From assembly GCA_963576785.1 (NCBI GenBank), contig OY756149.1, forward strand, positions 2,046,001 to 2,110,000: 64,000 nt of DNA. The letters are read 5' to 3'. The position numbers and the translations under genes were made by a program. Below, piece by piece: positions 1 to 10,147 of this stretch (position 1 is the stretch's first letter; each line of letters starts with the position of its first letter). This DNA is from Chlorophyllum brunneum (lineage: Eukaryota; Basidiomycota; Agaricomycetes; Agaricales; Agaricaceae). The notes beneath the pieces were generated by a model. The model searched no databases. It was not told the DNA's origin and was given only the letters and a program-made list of their open reading frames with translations.

Positions 1-463
1 ATCATTCCTTCCCGCTGATCCTCTTTCGAAAGCAGTTGGGTCTTTAAGCTTTCGATGCTCTCCTTCACACCTTGTATATCCGCCTCCATGCTCGCTATCC
101 GGCGTTTAAGTTCCTGTTTCTTGCCCCGTTGAACCATTCCTTCTTGTCCTTCGGTATCATGATTATCCATAGGGGAACCAATTCCATTAACTTGAGAACC
201 CTTGGTCAAAGATCCGTTAGGTTTAAACTTTGGAGTGTTACGGTTTTTTGGAGTCGTAGTCAATTCTGCGAAATGCGAAGTGTTATCTGAGTTTATCGCT
301 GTCCGAGCCTGATGTGAATCGATGACAGAGCGTTTCAAGACTTCCTCAAAGGCCGGCTGTGCACCACAAGAATCAGCGTCCCATTGACACGTAACGACAC
401 GCTGTTACGAACGTCGTCCGAAGCGAGGTGGTCGTCCCGATAGTCAAAGTCATAGTCACTCAT
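1..463 (-). CDS. Coiled-coil protein, 5' part only (3' end beyond window)
   Basis: Exon 1 (463-413) begins MSDYDFDYRDD. A 56-nt intron (412-357, 5' GTTCGT, branch CTGAT, 3' CACAG) joins it in frame to exon 2 (356-1), which stays open to the window edge. Exon 2 reads PAFEEVLKRSVIDSHQ at its start, then a polar Asn/Thr/Lys linker, then a heptad-like segment (KKQELKRRIASMEADIQGVK) typical of a coiled coil. I cannot assign a family. A small DNA-repair coiled-coil protein of the Swi5/Sae3 kind would suit the coiled coil and the MCB-like promoter boxes, but the diagnostic C-terminal half lies outside the window, so this is a guess. The start is chosen because an upstream in-frame stop blocks reading without the intron. 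Confidence 0.55.
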
Positions 464-917
464 GAAGAGACCCGGATGGGGACGGTTGATGGTCAATGAT
501 GGTCAGAGGGAAAAGCGCGTAACAGACGCGTTTCGTTATGATAAATGAGAATTTTCTCACGCTCAGTTTTGGATCAACGACGCGTCTGGAAAACAAATCA
601 CATGTTGGATGTATTCTGCGTGGTCATATTAAACGAGAGTGTCTAAAAAACGATACTATGTATAGAGTGCCTATGAGATGGACCAGAGTACAAACAGGAC
701 AAGAGCTAATGAAGGGGTTGTGATGAATGAGTGTCATTGCGTCATGATAATGCAGGGGTACCAAAAGGGCAAAAATGAAATTGGGAATCAACGAATGCCA
801 ATAGATAAATGCTTTTTGAGAGCCAAAAAGAAGAGGTGTTGCGAGAGAACAAAAGAAAAATGCGCCAAAAAAAAGTGAAATAAACCCTCAGGAGTCGGAC
901 TTGCCAACCAACGATAC
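464..917. other. Intergenic, promoter side of the coiled-coil gene
   Basis: Between the 5' end of the coiled-coil gene and the 3' end of the next minus-strand gene. It holds the MCB-like boxes and an A-rich segment near 820-880. I see no supported gene. Confidence 0.5.
511..585 (-). promoter_or_regulatory. Two MCB-like ACGCGT boxes upstream of the coiled-coil gene
   Basis: The palindrome ACGCGT occurs at 526-531 and 580-585, with a related AAAAGCGCGT at 511-520. These lie about 50-120 bp upstream of the ATG at 463. In yeasts ACGCGT is the MluI cell-cycle box bound by MBF (Mbp1/Res) at G1/S. The sites are seen; the cell-cycle role is inferred. Confidence 0.4.
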
Positions 918-3156
918 CTAAATACCATTCCTCAAAAACATTTCCACAGGGATAGGCTTCCTTCTCAATCCCATTCCACTCGAATTACTCCACTCACTAC
1001 TCGCACTAACACTCGACGCTTCACTTCCACAATCACTCACACCACTGGCACTGCACTGCGATGGGCTCCGTCGAACACCATGGTAACCACGAGGATGACG
1101 ACTTGGGCGGGAAAGAGAAGGGGTATGAGGAAGATCATGAGAACGACGCGGTGAAGATGAAAGAGGTGTCCTATCATAGGACCTGCGAGGACTTGCGCTA
1201 AAAGGACTAGGGGGGTAATAAGCGTATGATGAATCATACGAAGGCGAAGGCCTATGAGAAAAACCGTTATTGCGTCCAATGACCAAAACATCATTCTCGC
1301 GCCCACTCTTCCTCTTTCGAGCCTTCTCCTTTTCCTTCTCCTTCTTCTCGTCTTTCTTTTCCTTACTTTTCCCCTTGACAGGCGAAGGTGAAGAAATTGG
1401 TGTTCCCGTGGATCTAGGAGAAAGTGGAGTCGAGATGGAGCTCGCACTACGTTTATGTTGTCCTTGGAAGTACATCCTCAACTTGGATGCGCCAGGGAAT
1501 TTGGGGGTTGAGGAAGCATGTTCTTCGTGAACTGAGGCTAGTGTGGATGAAGACCACTTGGATTTGAGACCATGCCTTCGCTCGTCAAAGTCTTCGTCAT
1601 TTACATCGCCCTGAGCAGGAAGATCCTGGTAGAAGGTAGGCGGGGAAGGGGGAAAGGAAAACGATGAGATTGATGAAATAGTTGAGGAACGCGGAGGACG
1701 AGGAGGGGTGACAGGTGTAGCAGGCGGAGTTGCTGGCACCGATATAGCTGCAATGGGGGACGACGGCGGTGATGCTATTGGTGCAGAGACAGGTGGTGAG
1801 GGTGGAGGAGGCGTGAAAATAATCTGTGGTGTAACAACCTCAGTACTCTGATCAACCCGTTCCTCTTCGTCATCAATCTCCAAAATAAAACCAACGCCCA
1901 AACCCTGATCTTCCTCAATAGCAGTAGGTGATTCAACAATCGCGCTCTCCCTTCGTAGTTCCTCCAATCCATGGGCAATATCGGCCTCAAGGTCAATAGG
2001 CGACCCTGGAAGCGAAAGAGGTAACATCATAGGACAATCCACCTGCATTTCAAAGTCCTCTGGGAACTCGACCTCCTCGTCGAAATCCTCGCGGATATCC
2101 GTGCATGCCGACTCTTGCGAGTACATGCTCAGAGGACTCGGTTCGGCCTCGGTGATATCGTCGGTATAAAAAGAGAGGGAGAACGCGGAGCATGCATCAT
2201 CCGGAATGCTCATACGGGGAGGTGGTCGTCGGGGAGCAGTAATGGAGAGCGTCTTTGTACATTTGGAAGAAAGGAACCGTGAAGGGATAGGTGGGAGCGG
2301 AGGCGCGTCACGCATGGAGTACCTGAGTCCACTACACCGTCTGCGTCTGCGCTCAGGGGAAGACACAAGTGAAGGAGAAAGAGGAGAATCACAAGTAGGT
2401 GCTATGAATATCGAATCCCGGTGAGCTGCTGGATACGACATTGGCTGGGAAACCGGATCGAGCGAAAGGATCTTGGAAAATTCGCGTGTATACCACTCCG
2501 AATCTGAGTCTTCCGAGTCGGATTCTTCGGAGTGATCAATAATCGGTAATGTAGGAGGCCTGTGAAGTTTGTTGATGACAAGTGGTTTGATAGAGACTCG
2601 TCGTGGGTTGAAAGTAGCAGAAGGTAGAAGGAATTCGTCATCAGACGACGACGGCGTTAAGGGTAAAGCCGCATTTTGCGAGTCTGGACTCGATGGTAAC
2701 GACGAGGACATTGAGGGTGGAGACTTGCATGGCGACCGTGAAAGGGACGAAGACGTCGGTAGGTGCGGGAGGGGATAATTGAATGATAGGTCCGTGAACG
2801 TGACAACCTCCTCAGGAATGTCGTCAAGAGCCGTCCTTAGCTCCGTGGGCGTCACTTTGAGTGCGCACCGACGTTGCGCTCTAGTTGTGGATGTATTGAG
2901 AGGCATAGACGCTAAGGGAGTAGAGTCGAGTTCCTCTTCTGGGATAATATCGAGAAGGCTTCCTGTCGAGGTGCTCAGTATTTTAGCAGGCATGGGCCTT
3001 ATTCCATTTTTGCGAGTTCGATTGAGCCTTGCCTGACGGCGCAGGATTGCGTCCTTGGAAAAAACTTAGAATACAAAGGAACTGAGGTCAATAACTATTT
3101 CGGGAACAAAGTAGGAACGGCGGTTGCGGGTACTCACAGCTTGAGACAGCGCTCAT
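918..3156 (-). CDS. Ser/Pro-rich protein of unknown function, about 721 aa
   Basis: A 691-codon open frame (2993-918) extends upstream without a stop. A 73-nt intron (3137-3065, 5' GTGAGT, 3' CTAAG) links it to a 19-nt first exon (3156-3138, MSAVSS). The added N-terminal segment, SKDAILRRQARLNRTRKNG, is compositionally protein-like, which supports this start over the internal ATG at 2993. The protein is largely disordered: long Ser/Pro runs, acidic patches around residues 180-200 and 320-400, a highly charged Lys/Glu stretch in the C-terminal third, and a compact basic C-terminus (RRKPIPVEMFLRNG) that may be the conserved part. No catalytic domain, membrane segment or DNA-binding motif is visible. 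It could be a signalling or cytoskeletal scaffold; I do not assign a function. Confidence 0.75.
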
Positions 3157-4510
3157 ATATGGTCGGGAATTGGTGGGTATGTGTCTGTATATCTTGCTGT
3201 GAGTGTCGAGGACGATGTCAGTGAAGAAGACGAGGAGATGAGTGTTTTTGTCATTGTGGTATATATCACTCTACTATGGCCATTGTCCTTGAACGAACAA
3301 AAGCCCTTACCATCTGGCCGCATTTCCTCTTTTGGACATCAATCAACAACAGTTCATTGTGTCCCTGACCCTAGCTCAATTGTTCTTCCTGTCCCTTCTG
3401 GCCTCGCGTAAGGTGTGAAGTAGAGAAGCAGATCAGACGTATCATGACTGTTGTTTTGAAGAACTTCCCATCCCCAAGGCGAACTCTGATTCCCACCGCA
3501 ATAATGACCTAGAACCTCGTTAGCTGATCAAAACCACCACTCGCTGCATCAAATTTTGCACTATCATTCAATCGCTACGTTTATCGTAACCAGCAAATAC
3601 ACCTGATCAGAGTCTCGAATCCGGTATCCAACCACTACTACGAAGTGACAAAAAGCATTGGTCAATCCACGGTTACCGCATGCCAGTACTCATCCCCGTT
3701 TCCTATGACCTAGACATGATATTGGGTCATGATCGTATACGTCGCTACGGTATCCGACCAACGACCATTGCATTATGAGTGACCACCCTTGTATGTAGTA
3801 TCTTTGGTTATGTTTGCGCGGCCCAACATACGCGAAACGCGGGGTGGCTGTACAGGTACCTCAACTGCCAGGAATTGAACTCTGTTTATTTTCAGAAAAT
3901 GACCCAGGACACATTAAAACACCGGATACTCACACCCAAGAATACAGTCCCGAACTCCGAAAGCCTCTCACAGCTAAAAAAGAGAACTCGTCATCACACC
4001 ATTACAAATGGACCTCAACACCATCGCCGAACCAATGCAGAGATAAGTTCGGATATCCAGGCTAGTTGAATGTCCGAACAAAATGTCAGAACAACCAGGG
4101 AAGGTAGCCATCGTTTCCAGCCATATCGACACCACCTAGCTGCCGGAAGGTCATCTCCGTGTGGAGCTTGGGATCAAGGACAACCACTAGCTGTAGTTAC
4201 AGGAGTCGTACAAGGGATATGTGGTAGGTCTCTGTCGATGGACAGGTTACTCGCAATCAACGACGACGTTGCCATTGTGATGTGCCAAGATTTGAGCTGC
4301 GGTGTTTACCCGAAACGAATGTCCCGCTGGAGAGTATTGCTTACATCAACACAACATTCACTGAAGACCAGATCTCTAACTCTCTCGTTTCTAACCCTCC
4401 TTTCCGTTAGCATAGCCATAGACCATATAGACCCGACATAATCATTATACAAAACCAACGTACAAGTACAGAGGGAAATTTGAAGTACAACACTATGGCG
4501 AGTCTCTACC
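3157..4510. other. Intergenic, no gene recognised
   Basis: Lies between the 5' end of the Ser/Pro-rich gene and the 3' end of the 4EHP gene. Short open frames near 3779-4069 and 4070-4441 show no recognisable domain and no convincing splice structure. Confidence 0.45.
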
Positions 4511-6006
4511 TCAACGCTTGGCACCAGTCGGGTTAGAAGGCTTCCACGGAACCCCACCCAAGGGCCCAACCCCAAAGGAACCGAAAGTAGTATTAGCGCT
4601 ACCAGGCTGATCCGACGCAGGGAACCCAGACATGCGGGCAGATAAACCAGCGCTTACCGGTCCTTGTGGCTGGAAGGAAGATCGGAAACCGGTATTAGGA
4701 ATCGATTGGATCGAAAGGAATTTATTAGGCTGCGGCCTGTCTTCCGTGTTGTACTGCAATGCCGTCACCACATCAGTTTGCAAGTCTTTGACAGAAGCAA
4801 GAATCAGGAACAATGCGAACCTGGAATTCAAGTCCGATCTGGTCTGTCTCGGAGACATCCAACAGCTTGACCATTTGCTTCCCTATGCTATTTAGCTTCT
4901 CGATATCGTCTTTACTCCTCGTCCATAGCTGAATCCGATCAACCTTCGTCCTCAAACTCACCACCGCACCACAAATCTCATCGCCATCCTCCAACTCTTC
5001 GCCTACGAGCGCCATTGCTAGCCAAGACCAACACCGATCTAGCAGTTCCGGGTTATTCTTCATCGTCAATACCCATTTACCCCCATTGGCATTGGCGGGA
5101 TCTTCCCACATGGGCTTGATACCCGACTTGAAGAGATGATAATTCGAGTTCTTCTCAAGCTTGGAAGGTGGTTTGAGCCAGTTGAAATAACGGCAAAAGG
5201 CTTCGACGGTATTGAACTCGCCGATAACAGTGAGACCGGCTTCGTAGTCTTGCGTATCTGGAGGGTGACCACCATACGGCGTGGGGATTTCGGACGTAGT
5301 AGAGTTGGGCGGTCCCGATGCTGGTGTGAAGGGAAACTTGGCTTTGGTATCGTGGTAGATTGTCCTACAAGCCATTGACGTCAATACTTTATAGTCCGGG
5401 ATTCGCTCGCTCGTTGACAGAGACATTGGACAGAGAAACGTACCAGGGGAATTGCAAAGGGTGTTCGGGTGCTTTCATCTGAACACCAGGTGTCTTTGGA
5501 TCCTCGATCATCGGGGGCTCAGGTGGCTTCGCAGTGCCGTCTATGCTGAGGTGACGCGTCTTAACGAGGCGGGCAGTGATAGCATCGAGAGTGGGGATGT
5601 TCTTGTACCCAACCTTGACTGGCTTCTTCTCAGTGACAGGGGTGGACTCCTGATTATGCTTCTCAAGCCTCTCAGATGTCAATGCATCCCCAGTAGTTTC
5701 AGTCGGAGTCTGGACGTCGGAGTAGGGCGGGGAAGTCGATATCGCTGATGGCGATGCTGAGCGAGTACTTGGTGCATTTACTGCTACGGAGTCGGCAGTA
5801 GATGCAGTTGTAGCAACTGAGATTGAGGATCCAGTGCGCAGAGCGTTCGCGGCGAGTCGAGGGCGGGGTGTCAGGGTCGTAGAACCATTTGGCTCTTTCG
5901 ACGGCGCATTGAGGCCCATACGGGCAACAAGCTTTTCAAGAGGTGGTAGACGGCCAGCACCCAGAGGCTTCACAGTGCTGTCTCGAGAACTGTCCGTAGA
6001 GGTCAT
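4511..6006 (-). CDS. eIF4E-family cap-binding protein, 4EHP (eIF4E2) type
   Basis: Three exons: 6006-5444, 5364-4821 and 4753-4511. The introns are 79 and 67 nt, with GTACGT and GTTCGC donors. The product is about 449 aa: a Ser/Thr-rich N-terminal extension of about 180 residues, then the cap-binding fold. The fold opens at HPLQFPW (the exon 1/2 junction) and contains YHLFKSGIKPMWED (Trp274-Glu275, the cap Trp/Glu pair), GGKWVLT, CGAVVSLRTK and IQLWT (Trp335). The first cap-stacking residue, Trp56 in eIF4E1, aligns with Tyr228 (QDYEAGL). Tyr here together with GIKPMWED is the signature of the 4EHP/class II branch, whose members typically bind cap more weakly and repress or specialise translation. 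A second in-frame ATG at 6039 would add 11 residues. Subtype assignment rests on motif comparison by eye. Confidence 0.92.
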
Positions 6007-6639
6007 TGTGGTTTGTGGAAGAAACACAAACACTGCCATATGTCATCAAAACAATTAAATTGGATATCACAGCGCTTAACAGAAACACACAACGCTCTGA
6101 CCATCATCTATCGCCATGTTCCCACAGAAGCCGTTTCATTCCCAACAGTAGCTGGCATCTCTTCACGTTTCCACCCAGCAATCGACTCGGTCTACCTCAG
6201 GGACGAATTCACCATCATCGCAGTGAGCTCTGCACGATATGTCCGATCAGACCTCATATGAAATTGCACCCAGCTCATGATTTTCCAATACACCGTTGAC
6301 TCCGGGACAGTCGCGATGTGACATCATCACTAGGTCAGGGTGCTCGCAAGTGCCTCGCCTATGTCAAGTAGGCTTGATTCAGACTCAGACTCCCAGAGCT
6401 ATCAAGAAAGAAGAACAAAGGACATCCCTCAAGCGCTTGTCCTGTCACTACTTTCATTTGTCGGTCCGGCACGTAACAATCTCGTCATCGACGAACACGG
6501 AACAATGGGCCTGGAAAAATGTAGCTTTACCAAAGCCTCCGCAAACCAGTATAATACGTGTGTTAATTATTGCAGATTATCTTTATATAATGCCGGTAAG
6601 TTATGATCCATATGGTATCATCGGAAATCCATAAGCCAT
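6007..6639. other. Intergenic, no gene recognised
   Basis: Upstream of the 4EHP gene and downstream of the next minus-strand gene. Short plus-strand frames (6013-6261 and 6296-6634) overlap each other and show no family features. Confidence 0.45.
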
Positions 6640-7485
6640 CTACACCCAGTAATAATCGCTTGCGAGTGCCTCCAACCAAACCTGCGACCACCACTCAAAG
6701 TCAGCCACAACGGTCACCTTCTCTTCCACCACGGCTTCTTCAGTTGATCCCGGCTGGTGGGGTATCTTGGGCATCTCAGTACCTGCCAAAAATCTCTTCT
6801 CCTCAAGCACCCCAATCAATGTCCTAACCCACATGTAGGTGCCCTCCAGTGTATCACCGTTGATGAGTAATTTTTCGTATCTGTTCACTGGCATCTCCAA
6901 AAAGTCGATGATGTCGATGAAGCACGGTCTCCAGCCGTAGAATGTTTTAATCGTGTCCTTGGGCCACCAAAAGTTCGCTGTATCAACGCTACACTTCAGG
7001 ACTGGGGTTATCTCGCTGAACAAACTGTAAACCACAGAAGTTGAGTGACCTATCCAAGGCATCGTGAATGAATGCAAACGTACTGCACATTCGGCACGGG
7101 CTGAGGCGTTGAATCAAAGCTTCTCTTGAATTCTCTCCGTACCTCAAAGGAGATACACTTGAAAGGGACCCGGCAATCCTCAGCGTATACACAGACAATT
7201 CGCCTTTCAAAACATGATCGGACTCGAAGCTCAGAAATGCTGAACGCGCCACTGACCATATCAACAACCGCTTAGAATTTGAAGAACGATATGGTACCGG
7301 CGTCGCATGAATGCTGATGTAGGAAACAGGAAGGCGGAGTTCCGCTGCGGTCAATCTAAGACTATTTTTATCAAAGGGGCCAAAAGCGATTTTTGCCTCC
7401 CTTGACTATACGCAGGTAAGTCTGCATGTTAAGAACGAGAAAGAGCAAGACGTACGTTATAGATTTGAGGATTGTTGGGCATCAT
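6640..7485 (-). CDS. Protein of unknown function, 222 aa, four exons
   Basis: Exons 7485-7456, 7405-7298, 7229-7084 and 7024-6640 give one continuous 222-aa frame. Introns are 50, 68 and 59 nt. Intron 2 has a weak GTACCA donor and is the least certain; the others have GTACGT donors. The N-terminus reads MMPNNPQIYNSREAKIAFGP. A Cys/Arg-rich middle (RSCFERRIVCVYAEDCRVPF) is followed by an aromatic C-terminal half (ANFWWPKDTIKTFYGWRPCF) that ends in Trp/Tyr. There is no signal peptide or membrane segment and I do not recognise the family. A TATA-like tract lies about 80 bp upstream of the ATG. A second in-frame ATG at 7482 is equally possible. Confidence 0.6.
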
Positions 7486-8809
7486 CTTTGAGGTGTATAG
7501 GACAGCAAGTAGGTTGTGAAGGTAGAGAATTAGTTTGTGAAAGAACCCAATCTAGTTCCTTGAATATATATATATACAAAACAAAGCCACACGTTTTGGA
7601 CGGACAATCCACAACCACAACTAATGTCCAGCATCAAAGCATCCCTGTGCGCGGACAATGGCACCCACATTTCTTGGCCTAAGCAATCTCCTTGTTTGGA
7701 CGTGTCTGGTGGCGACAATTGATTTAGCGTTGCCTAGTTAGGCCCCGCACATTCCGAATGCGTTAATCGAAAGGCTTTGACCTCCCGCAGTTCTCAGTGT
7801 ACAGGACTCCCGTCATCCCTTACGCTTTGATCCAAGTCCATGGTCAAACCAAAGAATACAAGAGTTGTATACTATGGCCATTCAATCAACCTGGCTCATG
7901 CACTTATTGTTGTGGCGAGAAATGATATTTTCTAGGGTCAAGTCGGGCTCTGGGCACAGGTTGGAGCAACGGTTCAGCCAACTACGCACTGCATCATTTG
8001 AACTTGTGGCGATTCCATAAAGCTATTGTAATGATGATGAAACATCTCTTTTACGTAAATCGGAGTTGTAGTGTTTCCCCTTGTAAGTTCATGGTAGATG
8101 CCCTCACCTAGAGTCGTCGAGTATTTATGCAGGACCTAGACTTCGACCTACAGCAGCAGCACTGATCACCACTCTCCCATGTTCTTTTAAGTCATCCATT
8201 GAATTTCCACCGGAAAACACTCGAGCTCGGACACCCCAAGTGGATTCCACACTGCCAACGTAATCGAAAGCACCAGGTGCCGGGGATAATCATTTTAGGG
8301 TAAAGTACGAAGATTCAAGCAACTCTGCAAGCTTCGGAGACAAGCCTAAGAGACAATTAGACAGCGCGGAAGGAATTAGAAGCTGAAAAATGATTCAGGG
8401 TTGAAGGAGAAGGTAGTGCCGAACATGCTGCGGGCGTCTCAAAGAATGGCAACACTAATCAACGTCGGCTAAACATCAGTGATAGCGTGGAGGTGAGCAG
8501 TCGTCAGGGTGCAAGGCACTCCGTTTCAACAAACCCACGCAGAGGCTTCAAGAATAGCTCAACCAAGCCCAAAACTTGTGGTCATAGCCTGCTATTTTGC
8601 AACGGACTCATTCAAGTAGCTCGCGGTGCAAGTGGAACAGAAGCGGTGGTCTATTAGGTGGATCTAGAAATGGCGAGCTGGACTGACAACAGCGTGGGAA
8701 TAACGGAGTAGGAGAACAAGGTGAAACGCAAGTCCAACCGCATATGATAACGGTTGAATCCAACCAATAACATATGTTAGATATTGAAGCTGTCATATTA
8801 GAATGATCA
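7486..8809. other. Gene-poor stretch
   Basis: Apart from the TATA-like tract I see no supported gene or repeat here. It separates the 222-aa gene from the AKR relic. Confidence 0.4.
7564..7575 (-). promoter_or_regulatory. TATA-like alternating AT tract
   Basis: Alternating AT (ATATATATATAT) about 80 bp upstream of the ATG at 7485, a suitable position for a core promoter of the 222-aa gene. Assigned by position and composition only. Confidence 0.35.
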
Positions 8810-9673
8810 TCAAGAGCGATTCATGGTCTGAACCACGGCGGCGTCTGTGTTACCCACTATACCAGCGTATCTCCCACTTTCAAATGTCAGAATGCCAGGA
8901 AGGTCCTTATAGTTAGAAGAAGACATGAGGTAGGCGTTGCCGGGAGACCCCAATCTGCGAAGAGGGGGCGCGGATTCAATGATGAGGAGAATTCGGTGGG
9001 GCGTAGCCGATCGATAGATTCTGGTACACGGCTTTCTGAAATCTCCCGCTTCAAAATCATCCGGCGATTTGTATTGTCCCGTGAGCAGGCCTTGCCCGAG
9101 GGGGGTGTATGCGATCACCGTAACCGCAAGTTCCCTACATCTCTCCTGGAAGCCGATATTGTCGTCCTCGATATCCAACGTGAAAGGGGAATACTCGACT
9201 TGGACTGCTTGAGACCTGCGAGGACAGTCCGAGGTACCGAGTCTTGCTCTCCATGACCCGATATTAGTATCAGGTCTTACGAAAAAGTTGGCGGCGAACT
9301 TGACAAGTTCTGTCATAGCCCCGACCGTTTTATACCAGTAGTTGGTCTCTTTCTGAGACGGATATCCTGACTTGACTATTCTCGATGGGGAATAAACGTC
9401 GGCTGTGTCCCAAAAAGTTGTTCCATCCTTCAATGTGACGTCTGGTAGATGGGAAATGTATTGGCGAACACCGTACCGTTTGTGAATAAAAGATCGCCAC
9501 TCTAGAACGTTCCCCGTCGTCTCGACCTCGCCAAAAAACGCGGACATTCCCTCGAACCCAAGCCCATTTCGACGACATGTCATTCCCAATTCTTCCGGTG
9601 GGTAGAACTGGTATATTTGCTGGAGTGGTGTGATTGCTAGGGGATTCAGTAGAAGGACCAGGCGAAGCATCAA
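8810..9673 (-). pseudogene. Decayed aldo-keto reductase, fourth paralog of the 48.5-55.7 kb cluster
   Basis: Reading minus, the DNA matches the three intact AKRs of this window. A GLGFEGMSAFFGE block corresponds to [19 protein letters not shown] to the Asp/Tyr catalytic segment, TVGAMTELVK to exon 5, and [15 protein letters not shown] through SPDDFEAGDFRK to exon 6. The start codon is ATA (near 9614) where the paralogs have ATG, and a frameshift follows. Sequence jumps from DTADVY directly to the PIE exon, so the exons with the catalytic Lys (KIFLATKFG) and His (YYMH) are gone. A 287-codon frame runs across former introns by chance, which makes it look like an intact gene. It cannot encode a working AKR. 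Confidence 0.8.
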
Positions 9674-9696
9674 GTAGATTTTCTGATATTATGCTT

Positions 9697-9745
9697 GCGG
9701 ATGGAGGGCCTCATATATGCCAGGCTCCTGGTCGCATTTCTAATC
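9697..9745 (-). promoter_or_regulatory. Relic of the shared AKR promoter element
   Basis: Contains CATATATGCCAGGCTCCTGG followed by TCGCATTTCTAATC, matching the elements upstream of the three intact AKRs. It sits at the same distance, about 100 bp, from the former start codon. Here the dyad CCAGG-CT-CCTGG is a perfect inverted repeat. Confidence 0.6.
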
Positions 9746-10147
9746 TGCTTGTGGAGATCAGACGAAGCTAGCTGCGTATGTGCCCCTCTGCCGCCGCTAT
9801 TCCTCTTATCAGAACTCGCCACCACCCCAAGTACCTCGGTAATGAAAGCTAAGACGTTGACTCCCGACGTAATCCATCAGGATTCAAACCTTCAATCACT
9901 GTGTCATGGGGACACTAATGCGATCTTATCTGTTCCAACGTTTCCTCTCCACTGTATTTGACGAAAGGTGTTCTGTCGTTAGCATGTTCGTCATGAACGC
10001 TCATTACTTGACTTCTGTCTGTAAATCAGATCACGGTCGGGATTGCTTGATCATAACTGTGCGAATAGAATCGCAATGGGTTCTGTACCGCGCGAATGAA
10101 GACTTACAACAGGACTTCAATTCCCAGGACAATAAATTCCCACGGTC
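9746..10147. other. Short intergenic, upstream of the RUS gene
   Basis: No gene seen. An in-frame TAA shortly before 10148 limits upstream extension of the RUS frame. Confidence 0.4.

Noticed and set aside
4070..4441. 123-codon plus frame downstream of the 4EHP gene
   Set aside because: No domain, no clear splice sites, and it overlaps unrelated short frames.
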